Notes: a model not told the origin generated them from the letters alone. 64,000 nt of DNA from Janthinobacterium sp. CG3 (GCF_000344615.1 NZ_KB467824.1:4949227-5013226); one strand, 5' to 3'. Counted from the first letter of the stretch, positions 1-12,526 are shown. Program-made: numbers and translations.

Positions 1-794
1 TCGGTAAAATTCTCTTGGGCGTCGGGCTTGGGTTCGCCGAACTTGTATTTAAAACGCGACTTCTTCTTTGGCTTGCCAGAGTCCTCGGGCGGCACATCTT
101 CGTCATCGCTACGGCCGCGCGCGATATCGGCCTGGCGTTGGCGATCTTCAAGACGCGCACGGGCAGCGCGGATGACGGCAAGGCGGTCCTCGCGCCTTGC
201 GATCTCCGCCGGGATATCGAGTTCCGGCTCGTTTTTTTCGGCGGCATCCGCCGCTCTGGCCCTGGCCAGCAACGCGTCGATTTGATCCTTGAGCTCACGC
301 TCGGCCTTTTGCATCCGGTCGTAGCTCATCGCTTTGTGGCGCGATGCGTTGGCCTTGATCTTGGTGCCATCGACACCGATCGTGCCAAGCTTGACCAAGC
401 CGCACTCTTTCGCCATCTTCACTACCTGTACGAACAGGTCCGACAGTTCCTTCAAGTGGATCGCGCGGAAATCGCAAATTGTTCGGTGCGCCGGATAGTT
501 GTCAGCGGCGAGCATACGCAACGCCACGTCCTCGTACAGCTTTCGGGCCAGCTTGCGTGATGAGAACACACCGGTTGCATACCCGTACACAAGTATTTTG
601 ACCATCATCGCCGGATTAAATGGCTGGTTGCGGGACCCGCCCCCTGCATACCGCGCGTGAAAGGCGGACAGGTCGAGCGAGTCGACAGTGTCGCTAACGA
701 AGTAGGCCAGGTGCCCCTCAGGGAGCCAATCTTGCAAAGCATGGGGAAGCAGCATCTGTTGATGCTGATTGTAGGGGAGGTAGCTCGTCGTCAT
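1..794 (-). mobile_element. IS1182-type transposase, 5' part (3' end outside window)
   Basis: A minus-strand reading frame opens at ATG 794 and stays open to the left edge (264 codons), so the C-terminal half lies outside. It begins MTTSYLPYNQHQQMLLP and continues through a DUF772-like N-terminal region (FNPAMMVKILVYGYATGVFS, SSRKLARKLYEDVALRMLA). It then reaches TIGVDGTKIKANAS, which fits the first catalytic Asp of the DDE fold, followed by a charged insert (about residues 170-260). This layout is typical of IS1182/IS5-superfamily transposases, which cut and paste their own element. The element lies immediately upstream of the glk control region. Whether the copy is intact cannot be seen here. 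Confidence 0.85.
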
Positions 795-855
795 TCGACA
801 AGTTTACCTCGTCCCCATTCCGATTGCATCAGTTTCTGCCGCGCAGACTCCTAGG

Positions 856-869
856 GTCTGGCCCCAGAC
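856..869. repeat. 14-bp perfect palindrome at likely IS outer edge
   Basis: GTCTGGCCCCAGAC reads the same on both strands. It sits about 60 bp upstream of the transposase start and just before the sequence changes to an AT-rich regulatory stretch, so it may belong to or abut the terminal repeat of the insertion sequence. The other end is outside the window, so the element boundary cannot be fixed. Confidence 0.35.
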
Positions 870-896
870 TCCGGCGTCGCTAAATATTTAGTTTTT

Positions 897-911
897 GGTA
901 GTTTTACTACT
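897..911. promoter_or_regulatory. HexR-like operator 1 upstream of glk
   Basis: GGTAGTTTTACTACT contains a perfect 5-3-5 inverted repeat (GTAGT/ACTAC). It fits the HexR consensus TGTARTNNNAYTACA except for the first and last bases. HexR is the RpiR-type, KDPG-responsive repressor of glucose and Entner-Doudoroff genes in many proteobacteria, and glk follows, so the context agrees. A weaker half-site (ACGTAGTTTTGTCGTG, 921-936) lies between the two boxes. Confidence 0.6.
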
Positions 912-960
912 GACATATCAACGTAGTTTTGTCGTGTTTTTGGCGGCTACGGCCATGATA

Positions 961-975
961 TGTACTAAAACTACA
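961..975. promoter_or_regulatory. HexR-like operator 2 upstream of glk
   Basis: TGTACTAAAACTACA fits the HexR consensus TGTARTNNNAYTACA with one mismatch. It lies 64 bp from the first box and 65 bp before the likely glk start. Two boxes at this spacing suggest repression of a glk promoter in this AT-rich stretch. No convincing -35/-10 pair could be placed. Confidence 0.6.
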
Positions 976-1039
976 AAGATAGCTTGCGTCGTTACCAAGA
1001 AATCCATTAAGCTTGGCTTCCCACTTCTTAATTGACATC

Positions 1040-2065
1040 ATGAGCGCTCAGTCCAACTCCGCCTTGCATACTTCGCCTTCCACCTTCATCGATGGTCCGC
1101 GCCTGTTGGCGGATGTTGGCGGCACCAATGCCCGTTTCGCGCTGGAGACGGCGCCGGGCGACATCGGTTTGGTGGTCGTACTGCCGTGCGCCAACTACGC
1201 GAGCCTGACGGACGCGCTCAAGGCATATTTGGCGTCGCCGGAGGTGGCCGCCGCCGGTGGCGCCGCGGTGCGCAACGCGGCGGTGGCCATCGCCAATCCG
1301 GTCGACGGCGACTTTTTGCAGATGACCAACCACCACTGGTCGTTCTCGATCGAGGCGATGCGCCTGGAGTGCGGTTTCGACAACTTCGTCGTGGTCAACG
1401 ATTTCACCGCGCTGGCGCGCTCGCTGCCGCATTTGTCGGCCGCCGACAAGCGCCAGGTCGGTTCCGGCGAGGCGCGCGCCGACGCCGCGCTGGGCCTGAT
1501 CGGCCCCGGCACAGGCCTGGGCGTGTCCGGCCTGATCCCGTCGCACGGTTACTGGAGCGCGCTGCAAAGCGAGGGCGGCCATGTCAGCTTTTCGCCGGTT
1601 AACCAGACCGAGATCGCCATTTTGCAATTCGCCTGGCGCGAGTTCGAGCACGTCTCGGCCGAACGCCTGATGTCCGGCGTCGGCCTGGAGTTGATCTACC
1701 GGGCGCTGGCCGACCGCGCCGGCGTCGCCGCCGAGGCGATCGGCGCGGCCGAGATCACCCGGCGCGCGTTGGCCGGCGAGTCGGCGCTGTGCGACGACGT
1801 CATCGAGGCGTTCTGCGGCATGCTCGGCACCGTCTGCGGCAACATCGCCGTGACCTTGGGCGCGCACGGCGGTATCTATATAGGCGGCGGCATCGTGCCG
1901 CGGCTGGGCGAGCGCTTCGACCGCTCCAGCTTCCGCGCCCGTTTCCAGCAAAAAGGCCGCTTCGTGAAATATCTTTCGCAGGTACCAACCTTTGTTATCA
2001 CCGCGCAATACCCCGCCTTCCTTGGGACATCGGCTATCTTGTCGGAAAAACTGGCCGGCGGCTGA
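1040..2065 (+). CDS. glk: glucokinase
   Basis: Cytoplasmic enzyme phosphorylating glucose to glucose-6-phosphate with ATP, feeding the Entner-Doudoroff route. The 341-residue protein shows the bacterial Glk family marks: phosphate-binding LLADVGGTNARFAL near residue 20, VVNDFTALARSLP around the catalytic Asp, GPGTGLGVSGLIP, SEGGHVSFSP with the family glutamate and histidine, and HGGIYIGGGIVPRLGE near the C-terminus. ATG 1040 was chosen because the family starts close before LLADVGG. An in-frame TTG at 1013 would add nine residues. No strong ribosome binding site precedes either. Two HexR-like boxes lie upstream and an insertion sequence sits just beyond them. Confidence 0.93.
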   Translation: MSAQSNSALHTSPSTFIDGPRLLADVGGTNARFALETAPGDIGLVVVLPCANYASLTDALKAYLASPEVAAAGGAAVRNAAVAIANPVDGDFLQMTNHHWSFSIEAMRLECGFDNFVVVNDFTALARSLPHLSAADKRQVGSGEARADAALGLIGPGTGLGVSGLIPSHGYWSALQSEGGHVSFSPVNQTEIAILQFAWREFEHVSAERLMSGVGLELIYRALADRAGVAAEAIGAAEITRRALAGESALCDDVIEAFCGMLGTVCGNIAVTLGAHGGIYIGGGIVPRLGERFDRSSFRARFQQKGRFVKYLSQVPTFVITAQYPAFLGTSAILSEKLAGG

Positions 2066-2436
2066 GGTCGTCCCCGGCAAGCGTTTACCCGTTTTTGCGC
2101 TTTCTCCGCTTTTATCAGGTACAATTGGCGTCGTTGGATGAAATTGCGTCTCTCGTTCGCACTTGCCTGAACATCGCGGAGCGAGATCGCGTTCCACTTT
2201 GAAATCAACGGCCCAGCACTGATTCAATAGAATCCGGGCCGTAGTTGGCAGGGTACTACTCTCCTTCTGTAACAGTCCCGCTCTGCGCGCATCGGCCAGG
2301 GCGTCGGAAAACAGCTTCAACGAGCAATCCAGCAAGGCGGCGTCCTCCGATGCCAGTGTCCTGTTTTCGTTGAGATGATTTGTTTTGATTTCTTTCTTTG
2401 CATACGATTTGCAATACACATCCGCACAGAGTTGCT
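2066..2436. other. glk-scpB intergenic region
   Basis: 371 bp with no supported gene. The minus strand is open for part of it (roughly 2,130-2,419) and would encode a stretch beginning NLNENRTLASEDAALLD, but that frame runs on antisense through glk and has no recognisable family. The last 80 bp before scpB are AT-rich and probably hold its promoter; no clear -35/-10 pair stands out. Confidence 0.5.
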
Positions 2437-3387
2437 ATGAATACAATTGAGGCGAAAAAAGTCCTCGAAACCGCTTTGCTGTGCGCGCGCGAGTCCTTGT
2501 CGATCCACAGCCTGAAAAAGCTGTTTGTCGACGCCGATGACAGTGGTCGTGCGCGCGGCGTGGGGGTGGGCGCCGACACCATCAAGCAGTTGCTGGAGGA
2601 GTTGCGCCGCGATTGGGCCGGCAAGGGTATCGAAGTGGTGAGCCTGGCCTCGGGCTGGCGTTTTCAAAGCCGCCCGGAAATGAAGATGTATCTGGACCGC
2701 ATGACGCCGGAGCGTCCGCCGAAGTATTCCCGGGCGACGCTGGAGACGCTGGCCATCATTGCCTATCGCCAGCCGGTGACGCGCGGCGACATCGAGGAGA
2801 TTCGCGGCGTCGCCGTCAATTCGCAGACGATCAAGATGCTGGAAGACCGCGGCTGGGTCGATGCCATCGGTTACCGCGACGTGGTGGGGCGGCCGGCCTT
2901 GCTGGCCACCACCAAGCAGTTTTTGGAAGACCTGGGTTTGAATTCGCTGTCCCAGTTGCCGCCGTTGCAGCACATCAGTGACATGGGCGGCAGCGGGCTG
3001 GAGATGGAGGCCCTGGAGGCCGCCCTGCAAGAGAATTTTGATAAGGCGGCGACCAACGACGCTGTCAAAGTCGATAAGACTGCGACGCACGACGTCGCGG
3101 TGTTTGAAAAGGCGACGCCGCGCGAGGTTCCAATGAGCGACGCCGACGCTATCGCCGCTGCAATACGCGACGCTGCAATACACGACGCCGCGGTACGCGA
3201 CGCCGCAATGAAAGACGCTGTAATACAAGGTGGTGCAGGTAGCAATACGGCTGTGACAGATGTGACAGCAAGCCCTGATGCCGGCCCCGATGCTTCAGCT
3301 GATGAAGCCTTCACTCACGACCCTGCGCCAGAATTAACGGTTGACGCTGCGCCAGGTCAGCACAACCAAGAAACTAATAATGACTAA
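2437..3387 (+). CDS. scpB: segregation and condensation protein B
   Basis: ScpB dimers bind the kleisin ScpA and, with Smc, compact and segregate the chromosome. The first ~195 residues carry the two winged-helix domains, with family motifs such as [43 protein letters not shown] and [19 protein letters not shown]. The rest of the 316-residue protein is a low-complexity Ala/Asp-rich tail holding a pentapeptide repeat. ATG 2437 (MNTIEAKKV) is preferred to an in-frame ATG at 2398. The 3' end overlaps the rluB start by 8 bp, indicating translational coupling. scpA is not adjacent in this window. Confidence 0.92.
   Translation: MNTIEAKKVLETALLCARESLSIHSLKKLFVDADDSGRARGVGVGADTIKQLLEELRRDWAGKGIEVVSLASGWRFQSRPEMKMYLDRMTPERPPKYSRATLETLAIIAYRQPVTRGDIEEIRGVAVNSQTIKMLEDRGWVDAIGYRDVVGRPALLATTKQFLEDLGLNSLSQLPPLQHISDMGGSGLEMEALEAALQENFDKAATNDAVKVDKTATHDVAVFEKATPREVPMSDADAIAAAIRDAAIHDAAVRDAAMKDAVIQGGAGSNTAVTDVTASPDAGPDASADEAFTHDPAPELTVDAAPGQHNQETNND
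3154..3228 (+). repeat. 15-bp degenerate tandem repeat inside scpB
   Basis: Five consecutive 15-bp units encode [20 protein letters not shown] and DAVIQ. They lie in the disordered C-terminal tail of ScpB, outside the conserved domains, and the unit length keeps frame. The divergence between units suggests an old expansion. Confidence 0.75.
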
Positions 3388-5524
3388 TCCGAACACTCCC
3401 GAGACAGTTACCAACGCCGTGATGGGTGCCGCCGATGGCGCCGCAGACGTTGTTGCCAAGCCGAAGCGACGCACCAAGGCGCAGATCGAAGCCGACGCCG
3501 CCGCCGCGGCCCTGGCCGGCGACGCGCCCGCCAAACCGAAGCGCCGCGCCAAGGCCGACGCCGGCGTGGTGGAAGCGGCCAGCGCCGACGCGGGCGCCGC
3601 CGACGCCGTCGCGCCTGTGAAAAAACCGCGCGCCAAGCCGGCCGCCAAGGCCGCCCAGCCCGACGCCGAAACCGCCGGCGCGCCCGCCGCGCCGGCCCCG
3701 CGTCCGCGCCCGGCCCGCGAAGCCAAGAAAATCGAAGTCGCCGCCGAAGCCGCCGAAGCGGCTGTCGCCGACGCCGCGCCGCGCCAGGAGCGCCAGGAGC
3801 GCGCCCCGCGCGGCCCGCGCCAGATGCGCGCCGAGCAAGCCGACCGCGCGCCGCGCATCAATCTGCCGCGCAACGCCCAGCCGCTCGACGCGGCGCAACC
3901 GGCGCCGCTGCCGGAAACGCTCGACGCCGAAGGCAATGTCGTCGCCCCGACCCGCCAGGAGCGCGCGGCGCGCAACGACGTGCGCGGCGCCGGCAAGAAC
4001 GCCGGCAAAGGCAAGGGCAACAAGGGCAAGGGCCGCGACGCCGGCCAGGCCAAGCCTAGCGACGCCGACGACGTGTTTTCCTTCGTTACCTCGGACGCCT
4101 TCGACAGCGACGAGCCGGCCAAGGGCCGCCAGCCGCAAAAAGCGCTGGTGCGCCGCGACCTGACCTCGGACGACGACGCGCCGAAGCTGCACAAGGTGCT
4201 GGCCGAGGCCGGTCTCGGTTCGCGCCGCGACATGGAAGACTTGATCATGTCGGGCCGCGTGTCGGTCAACGGCGAGCCGGCCCATATCGGCCAGCGCATC
4301 CTGCCCACCGACCACGTGCGCATCAACGGTAAATTGATCCAGCGCCGCGTCAGCAAGAAGCCGCCACGCGTGCTGGTGTACCACAAGCCGGCCGGCGAAA
4401 TCGTCAGCCACGACGATCCGGACGGCCGTCCGTCGGTGTTCGACCGCCTGCCGACCATGAAGGCCGGCAAGTGGCTGGCCGTCGGCCGCCTCGATTTCAA
4501 CACCGAGGGCCTGCTGCTGTTTACCACCTCGGGTGACCTGGCCAACCGTCTGATGCACCCGCGCTACGGCATCGACCGCGAATACGCGGTGCGCACGCTG
4601 GGCGAGCTGGAAGAGGGCATGCGCCAGAAGCTGCTGGCCGGCGTCGAGCTGGAAGACGGTCCGGCGAACTTCTCGAAGATCGCCGACGGCGGCGGCGAAG
4701 GCATCAACAAGTGGTATCGCGTCATCATCGGCGAAGGCCGTAACCGCGAAGTGCGGCGCATGTTCGAAGCGATCGGCCTGACCGTGTCGCGCCTGATCCG
4801 TACCCGTTACGGCGCGATGACCTTGCCTAGCAACTTGAAACGCGGCCGTTGGGAAGAAATGGAAGAAAACACGGTGCGCGATCTGCTCACCGCCTACGGT
4901 ATCGAGAAAAAGATGCCGGCATCGGGCGATCCACGCGCCGCCGCCGCCGCCAAGGGGCGCCCGGCGCGCGAATCGGACGAGCCGAACGGCAACCGCATCG
5001 ACGCCAGCAACCGCAACGCCGATCCCTACCCGTCGACCGGGCGTGGCGTCGGCCGCGGCCAGCCGCAGGGCCAGTTCCAGGGTTCCGGCCGTCCGGGCGG
5101 CCAGGGTCGTCCGGGCGGCCAGGGTGGCATGGGCGCCGGCATGGGCCGTCCGGGTGGCGAAAGCCGCGGTCCGGGCCGCGGCCAGTCGTCGGGCCAGTTC
5201 GCCGGCCAGCCGCGTTCCTCGGCGGCCGCGTTTGAAGGCCAGGGCCAGGCTCGTTCGCAGGGCCAGGGCCGTCCGCAAGGGCAGGGTCGTCCAGGCGGCG
5301 AGGGTCGTCCAAGCGAAGGCCGCGCCGGCGAAGGCCGCGCGCCACAGCGTACCCGCCAGCCTGATCCGCTGCAAACGACGTTTGGTTTCGCCAACACCGG
5401 TCCGCGCCGCGGCGGCGCCGGCGCCGGCGCCGGCCAGGCCCGTTCCGGCCAGCCCCGCGGCGGCATGGATCACAATCGCGGCGGCATGGACCAGGGCATG
5501 AAACGCGGTTCGCGCAAGCCGTAA
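3380..5524 (+). CDS. rluB: 23S rRNA pseudouridine synthase RluB with long disordered tails
   Basis: Converts U2605 of 23S rRNA to pseudouridine. The 714-residue protein has an Ala/Lys/Arg-rich N-terminal tail (about 1-265), an S4 RNA-binding domain ([20 protein letters not shown] onward), and the RsuA/RluB catalytic core with [15 protein letters not shown], catalytic Asp at about residue 372. From about residue 520 a Gly/Gln/Arg-rich tail of [13 protein letters not shown]-like repeats follows. The core matches E. coli RluB, but the protein is about twice as long; extensions of this kind are common in Burkholderiales. ATG 3380 overlaps the scpB stop. RluE/RsuA are less likely given the S4 plus tail layout. 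Confidence 0.9.
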   Translation: MTNPNTPETVTNAVMGAADGAADVVAKPKRRTKAQIEADAAAAALAGDAPAKPKRRAKADAGVVEAASADAGAADAVAPVKKPRAKPAAKAAQPDAETAGAPAAPAPRPRPAREAKKIEVAAEAAEAAVADAAPRQERQERAPRGPRQMRAEQADRAPRINLPRNAQPLDAAQPAPLPETLDAEGNVVAPTRQERAARNDVRGAGKNAGKGKGNKGKGRDAGQAKPSDADDVFSFVTSDAFDSDEPAKGRQPQKALVRRDLTSDDDAPKLHKVLAEAGLGSRRDMEDLIMSGRVSVNGEPAHIGQRILPTDHVRINGKLIQRRVSKKPPRVLVYHKPAGEIVSHDDPDGRPSVFDRLPTMKAGKWLAVGRLDFNTEGLLLFTTSGDLANRLMHPRYGIDREYAVRTLGELEEGMRQKLLAGVELEDGPANFSKIADGGGEGINKWYRVIIGEGRNREVRRMFEAIGLTVSRLIRTRYGAMTLPSNLKRGRWEEMEENTVRDLLTAYGIEKKMPASGDPRAAAAAKGRPARESDEPNGNRIDASNRNADPYPSTGRGVGRGQPQGQFQGSGRPGGQGRPGGQGGMGAGMGRPGGESRGPGRGQSSGQFAGQPRSSAAAFEGQGQARSQGQGRPQGQGRPGGEGRPSEGRAGEGRAPQRTRQPDPLQTTFGFANTGPRRGGAGAGAGQARSGQPRGGMDHNRGGMDQGMKRGSRKP

Positions 5525-5606
5525 AGGCAGCGCCGGCGCGGCTCGCGGCCGCGCGGTTGACATCTTCGTCGGTGTTGTATGAATGCCCTGGACGCAGTGC
5601 GCGGGA

Positions 5607-5635
5607 TTGCTTCGCGCTCCAGAAGGGGTTATAAT
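5607..5635 (+). promoter_or_regulatory. sigma-70 promoter of the rimP operon
   Basis: TTGCTT (5607-5612), a 17-bp spacer and a perfect TATAAT (5630-5635). It lies about 155 bp before the rimP start, leaving an untranslated leader that contains an intrinsic-terminator-like hairpin. Confidence 0.75.
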
Positions 5636-5710
5636 CTGCAGCCTAATAAAAGTTCTCCGCAAAGTAGCGTGGCGGGGAGTGCTTTCATCTGGTTGGGGAA
5701 ATACAAGAAG

Positions 5711-5735
5711 GTGGGCAGATGCCCATTTTTTTTTT
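5711..5735 (+). terminator. attenuator-like hairpin in the rimP leader
   Basis: TGGGC-AGAT-GCCCA followed by ten T residues forms a Rho-independent terminator between the promoter and rimP, in the position of the leader described for rimP-nusA-infB operons. NusA in this operon acts at such hairpins, so feedback by attenuation is plausible (inference). Confidence 0.7.
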
Positions 5736-5793
5736 GTTGAACCGTTTGTGATGGTCTGTTTGATAAGATAACGGCTATGATCTGGAGAATGAC

Positions 5794-7844
<2,051 letters not shown>

Positions 7845-7890
7845 TTTGAGTATCTTTATCATCTCCGCGACACATAGAAAAGAGGACTGA

Positions 7891-10752
7891 ATGGCGAGTA
7901 ACAACGTAGCCCAATTTGCCACCGAACTGAAGATGCCTGCAGATTTGCTGCTGACGCAGCTGCGTTCTGCCGGCGTCGAGAAAAGTTCGACGTCAGATCC
8001 ATTGTCGAAAGATGATAAGGACAAGCTTTTGGATCACCTGCGCCGCACGCACGGCGCAGTGGCAGACACTGAGAAAAAGAAAATCACGCTGACGCGCAAG
8101 GAAACCACCGAGATCAAGCAAGCCGACTCCACGGGCAAGTCGCGCACGATCCAGGTAGCCGTCAAGAAGGTACGCACCTTCGTGCAACGCGACGACGTGC
8201 CGGCACCGGTGGTCGAGGCTGCCGCCCCGGCCGCGCCGGTGATCGACGCCGCCGAAGTGGCGCGCCGCGAAGACGAGGCGCGCCGCCAGGTCGAGCTGAT
8301 CGCGCGTCAGGAAGCTGACCTGCGCGAGAAGCAAGAGCGCCTGGCCAAGCTCGACGCCGAGAAGGAAGCGCAAGCGAAAGCCACGCAAGCGGCCGAGTTG
8401 AGCGCCAAGCGCGAAGCCGACGCCGAAGCGAAGAAAGCCGCCGCCAAGGCAGCGACCGCGGTTGCCGCCGTCGCCGCCGGCGCGCCTGCCGTCGCCGACG
8501 ACGCCGTCGCCGAAGAGAAGAAAAAAGCCGCCGCCGACGAAGCGAAGAAAAAAGCCGCCGTCGCCGCGAAAGAAGCCGCCGACAAGGCCGAAGCGACCGA
8601 CCGCGCCCGCAAGGCCGTGGCGGACGAAGTCGCCCAGATCAAAGCGATGATGAACGCGCCGCGCCGCGCCATCAAGGCCCCGGAGCCGGTGCCCGTGGTG
8701 GCCGCCGTCAAGCCGAAACCGCCTGAAGGCACGCTGCACAAACCAGCCGACAAGAAACCGGGCGACAAGCCCGGCGACAAGAAGCCGGTTGTCGCGGACA
8801 AGAAGTCGATCAAATCGGCGAACGTGTCCTCGACCTGGTCGGACGACGCGAAAAAACGCGGCACCACCGGTGGTCCCAAACCGCGCGGCAACAGCGGCCC
8901 GTCCGGCCGCGACGGCTGGCGTGGCGGTGCCAAGGGCCGTCGCCCTTCGCACCACGACGACCGCGAAACGAATTTCCAGGCGCCTACCGAAGCCGTCATC
9001 AAGGACGTCCACGTGCCGGAGACGATTACCGTCGCCGAACTGGCCCACAAGATGTCGGTCAAGGCTTCCGAAGTCATCAAGCATTTGATGAAGCTCGGCC
9101 AGATGTGCACCATCAACCAGGTGCTGGACCAGGAAACCGCCATGATTTTGGTGGAAGAAATGGGCCACAAGGCGTTTGCCGCCGAGCAAGACGATCCTGA
9201 AGCGCTGCTGGCCGATATCGGCGAGCACGCCCACTTCGAACTGAAGCCGCGCGCGCCGGTCGTCACCGTCATGGGTCACGTCGACCATGGTAAGACCTCG
9301 CTGCTCGATTACATCCGTCGCGCCAAGGTCGCCTCCGGCGAAGCGGGCGGGATTACCCAGCACATTGGTGCGTACCACGTTGAAACACCGCGCGGCACGA
9401 TCACCTTCCTGGATACCCCTGGCCATGAAGCCTTTACGGCGATGCGTGCCCGTGGCGCGAAGGCAACCGACATCGTGATTCTGGTGGTTGCCGCCGACGA
9501 TGGCGTGATGCCGCAAACCAAGGAAGCGATCGCCCACGCGAAAGCCGCCGGCGTACCGCTGGTCGTGGCGATCAACAAGATCGACAAGCCCGGTTCGAAC
9601 CTGGACCGCGTCAAGCAGGAACTGGTTGCCGAACAAGTGGTGCCGGAAGAGTACGGCGGCGAATCGCCGTTCTGCCTGGTGTCGGCGAAAACCGGTGCCG
9701 GTATCGACGAGTTGCTGGAGCAAGTGCTGTTGCAAGCGGAGGTGCTGGAATTGACGGCGCCAATCGACGCCCCGGCCCGTGGCCTGGTGGTCGAAGCCCG
9801 CCTCGACAAGGGCAAGGGCCCGGTTGCGACGATCCTGGTGCAGTCCGGTACCCTGAAGCGCGGCGACGTCGTGCTGGCGGGTTCCTCGTATGGCCGCGTG
9901 CGCGCCATGCTGGACGAAAACGGCAAGAGCATCGCCGAAGCCGGTCCGTCGATTCCGGTCGAGATCCAGGGCCTGACCGAAGTACCGGTCGCCGGTGAAG
10001 AAGTGGTTGTGATGGCTGACGAGCGCAAAGCGCGCGAAATCGGTTTGTTCCGTCAAGGTAAGTTCCGCGACGTCAAACTGGCCAAGCAGCAAGCGTCGAA
10101 GCTGGAAAACATGTTCGACCAGATGGCCGAGGGCGAAGTCAAAAACCTGCCGTTGATCATCAAGACCGACGTGCAGGGTTCGCAAGAGGCGCTGGTGCAA
10201 TCGCTGCAAAAACTGTCGACCTCGGAAGTCCGGGTTCAGGTGGTGCACGCGGCGGTCGGCGGTATCACGGAATCGGACGTCAACTTGGCGGTTGCCTCGA
10301 AAGCGGTCATCATTGGCTTCAACGCCCGTGCCGACGCGCAAGCGCGCAAACTGGCCGAGTCGAACGGCGTCGACATCCGCTACTACAACATCATCTACGA
10401 CGCGATCGACGAAATTCGTTCCGCCTTGTCGGGTATGTTGTCGCCGGAGAAGCGCGAAAGCGTCATCGGCCAAGTCGAGATCCGCCAGGTTATCCTGGTC
10501 TCGAAAGTGGGCGCGATTGCCGGTTGCCTGGTCACCGACGGCGTGGTCAAGCGCGGTTCCTCGGTACGTTTGTTGCGCAACAACATCGTCACCTGGACCG
10601 GCGAGATCGACTCGCTGAAACGTTTCAAGGACGACGCGAAAGAAGTGCGTTCGGGCTTCGAGTGCGGTTTGTCGCTCAAAGGCTACAACGACATCGAAAT
10701 CGGCGACGTTTTGGAAGTGTTCGAAGTGCAGGAAATCGCCCGCACACTGTAA
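7891..10752 (+). CDS. infB: translation initiation factor IF-2
   Basis: GTPase that brings initiator tRNA to the 30S subunit and promotes subunit joining. The 953-residue protein has an IF2_N domain at the start, a long Ala/Lys/Glu-rich segment (about 90-340), a second IF2_N domain ([21 protein letters not shown]), a G domain with GHVDHGKTS near residue 462, DTPGHEAF and NKIDKP, then domains II-IV ending in the fMet-tRNA-binding region. A ribosome binding site (AGAGGA) precedes ATG 7891. Confidence 0.97.
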   Translation: MASNNVAQFATELKMPADLLLTQLRSAGVEKSSTSDPLSKDDKDKLLDHLRRTHGAVADTEKKKITLTRKETTEIKQADSTGKSRTIQVAVKKVRTFVQRDDVPAPVVEAAAPAAPVIDAAEVARREDEARRQVELIARQEADLREKQERLAKLDAEKEAQAKATQAAELSAKREADAEAKKAAAKAATAVAAVAAGAPAVADDAVAEEKKKAAADEAKKKAAVAAKEAADKAEATDRARKAVADEVAQIKAMMNAPRRAIKAPEPVPVVAAVKPKPPEGTLHKPADKKPGDKPGDKKPVVADKKSIKSANVSSTWSDDAKKRGTTGGPKPRGNSGPSGRDGWRGGAKGRRPSHHDDRETNFQAPTEAVIKDVHVPETITVAELAHKMSVKASEVIKHLMKLGQMCTINQVLDQETAMILVEEMGHKAFAAEQDDPEALLADIGEHAHFELKPRAPVVTVMGHVDHGKTSLLDYIRRAKVASGEAGGITQHIGAYHVETPRGTITFLDTPGHEAFTAMRARGAKATDIVILVVAADDGVMPQTKEAIAHAKAAGVPLVVAINKIDKPGSNLDRVKQELVAEQVVPEEYGGESPFCLVSAKTGAGIDELLEQVLLQAEVLELTAPIDAPARGLVVEARLDKGKGPVATILVQSGTLKRGDVVLAGSSYGRVRAMLDENGKSIAEAGPSIPVEIQGLTEVPVAGEEVVVMADERKAREIGLFRQGKFRDVKLAKQQASKLENMFDQMAEGEVKNLPLIIKTDVQGSQEALVQSLQKLSTSEVRVQVVHAAVGGITESDVNLAVASKAVIIGFNARADAQARKLAESNGVDIRYYNIIYDAIDEIRSALSGMLSPEKRESVIGQVEIRQVILVSKVGAIAGCLVTDGVVKRGSSVRLLRNNIVTWTGEIDSLKRFKDDAKEVRSGFECGLSLKGYNDIEIGDVLEVFEVQEIARTL

Positions 10753-10867
10753 TAGCACGCTTGGTGCGGGCCTATTCTGGCCCGCGCAAACACGTAGGGC
10801 GCACGAGCTTGGCGGCAACCCGCCACAGCGACTGCGCCCTGCGGCACTTTAGAAAGCAGTCATTATC

Positions 10868-11314
10868 ATGGCCAAACATAGCAAAACCATGCCAGCCCGC
10901 GGCTTGCGCGTGGCCGACCAGATCCAGCGCGACCTGGCCGAAATCCTCGCCTACGACTTGAAAGACCCGCGCGTCGGCATGATCACCGTCACCGAAGTGC
11001 AGATCACGCCCGACTACGCACACGCGAAAGTGTTTTTCACGATGCTCAAGGACGGCAAGGAAGACATCAAGAACACCGTTGAAGGCCTGGCCGCCGCCGC
11101 CGGCTACGTCCGTGGCCAGCTGGGCAAGCGCCTGCACATCCACACGCTGCCGGCCTTGCATTTCGTGTACGACTCGTCGACCTCGCGCGGCATGGAAATG
11201 TCGCTGCTGATCGACAAGGCCAACTCGGTGCGCGCGGCCGACGCCGAGCCGGATGTAAAGCCTGAGCTTAAGCCGGAAGCGGCCGACGGCGCCAAGGCGG
11301 CGGACGCAGAGTAA
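10868..11314 (+). CDS. rbfA: ribosome-binding factor A
   Basis: Late 30S maturation factor with a KH-like fold. The 148-residue protein shows [37 protein letters not shown] and the C-terminal LHFVYDSS typical of RbfA. About 25 extra acidic/Ala-rich residues at the C-terminus go beyond the usual core. It lies between infB and truB, 12 bp before truB. Confidence 0.95.
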   Translation: MAKHSKTMPARGLRVADQIQRDLAEILAYDLKDPRVGMITVTEVQITPDYAHAKVFFTMLKDGKEDIKNTVEGLAAAAGYVRGQLGKRLHIHTLPALHFVYDSSTSRGMEMSLLIDKANSVRAADAEPDVKPELKPEAADGAKAADAE

Positions 11315-11326
11315 GCGCCGGGCGCC

Positions 11327-12262
11327 ATGAAAGCTACTTCCCCTAAAAAGATCCGCGACCTGGTCGACGGCGTGCTGCTGCTCGACAAGCCGGTCGGCTT
11401 TTCCAGCAACGACGCGCTGATCAAGGCCAAGCGCGTGCTCAACGCCAAGAAGGCCGGCCACACCGGCACGCTCGACCCGTTCGCCACGGGTTTGCTGCCG
11501 CTGTGCTTCGGCGAGGCGACCAAGTTCTCGCAAGACTTGCTGGAAGCGGACAAGACCTACGAAACCCTGGTGCACCTGGGACAGAACACCGACACCGGCG
11601 ACACCGAGGGCGACGTCATCGAAGAACGTCCGGTCGACGTCACGCGCGAGCAGATCGAAGCCGTGCTGGCACGTTTCCGCGGGCCGATATGGCAGACGCC
11701 GCCGATGTACTCGGCCTTGAAGCGCGACGGCAAGCCGCTGTACGAATACGCGCGCGCCGGCATCACGCTGGAGCGCGAGGCGCGCCCGGTGACGATCCAC
11801 AAGCTCGAATTGCTCGACTACCAGGCGCCGTTCCTGAAATTGTCGGTGACCTGCAGCAAAGGCACCTACATCCGCGTGCTGGGCGAAGACATCGGCAACG
11901 CGCTCGGCTGCGGCGCCCATCTGAACGCGCTGCGCCGCACGCAGGTCGGCGCGCTGACGATGGACAACATCATCACGCTGGACGCGCTGATCGCCCACGC
12001 CGCGCCGTTGGGCCTGCTCGCGCCGGTCGACGCGCTGCTGTCGTCGTTCCCGGCCGTCATGTTGACGGCGGAGCTGGCCGCGCGCTTCCTGCAAGGCCAG
12101 CGCCTGGCGCTGGGCAAAGAGGAGGCGGTTAGCGTACCGGCTGAACTGGGCCGCGTGCGCGTCTACGAGCGGGGCGACGCGCCGCGCCTGCTTGGCACCG
12201 GCAACATGCAGGAATACGCGATCCTGGCGCCCGAGCGCCTGATCGCCACCGCCCACCAGTAA
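11327..12262 (+). CDS. truB: tRNA pseudouridine(55) synthase
   Basis: Makes pseudouridine-55 in the T-loop of tRNAs. The 311-residue protein has DGVLLLDKPVGFSSNDAL, the catalytic motif GHTGTLDPFATGLL (Asp about residue 50), KTYETLVHLG, SALKRDGKPLYEYAR and CSKGTYIRVLGEDIG, then a C-terminal PUA-like region. It is the last gene of the rimP cluster and is followed by a strong palindrome. Confidence 0.96.
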   Translation: MKATSPKKIRDLVDGVLLLDKPVGFSSNDALIKAKRVLNAKKAGHTGTLDPFATGLLPLCFGEATKFSQDLLEADKTYETLVHLGQNTDTGDTEGDVIEERPVDVTREQIEAVLARFRGPIWQTPPMYSALKRDGKPLYEYARAGITLEREARPVTIHKLELLDYQAPFLKLSVTCSKGTYIRVLGEDIGNALGCGAHLNALRRTQVGALTMDNIITLDALIAHAAPLGLLAPVDALLSSFPAVMLTAELAARFLQGQRLALGKEEAVSVPAELGRVRVYERGDAPRLLGTGNMQEYAILAPERLIATAHQ

Positions 12263-12269
12263 AGTATTT

Positions 12270-12309
12270 CGTAGGTCGGCTTACGTCCCTTGGACTAAGC
12301 CGACCTACG
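12270..12309. repeat. REP-like palindrome, copy 1
   Basis: Perfect 14-bp arms CGTAGGTCGGCTTA / TAAGCCGACCTACG around a 12-base loop, eight bases after the truB stop. Three other intergenic palindromes in the window (22,115; 52,006; 60,845) share the 12-base loop and a (GT)CGGGTTA/TAACCCG(AC) core. It may also end truB transcription, although no T-run follows. Confidence 0.7.
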
Positions 12310-12526
12310 GAAGCTTGCCTTGGCGGCATTGGGTTTCCGAAGCCGCGTAAGGCAAGTGCATCACGCCGCGCCGCGCTATTTTGTACCTATTTGCACGCGA
12401 TTCTTTAAAGTTAAAAGGGCGTTGCGGCACATCATGCTATACTACGCGGTTCCGGAATTAGGCAAGCAGCTCGCTCTACGTACACACCCGTACACACCCC
12501 GCAGTTTTTCAGCAAACACTACGACC

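Noticed and set aside
1028-2419. Long minus-strand open frame antisense to glk
   Set aside because: The plus-strand glucokinase has all family motifs; the antisense frame is an Arg/Gln-rich GC artefact with no family.
3374-5662. 762-codon minus-strand frame over rluB
   Set aside because: It is the mirror of Ala/Gly/Arg low-complexity coding sequence; RluB is clearly the real product.
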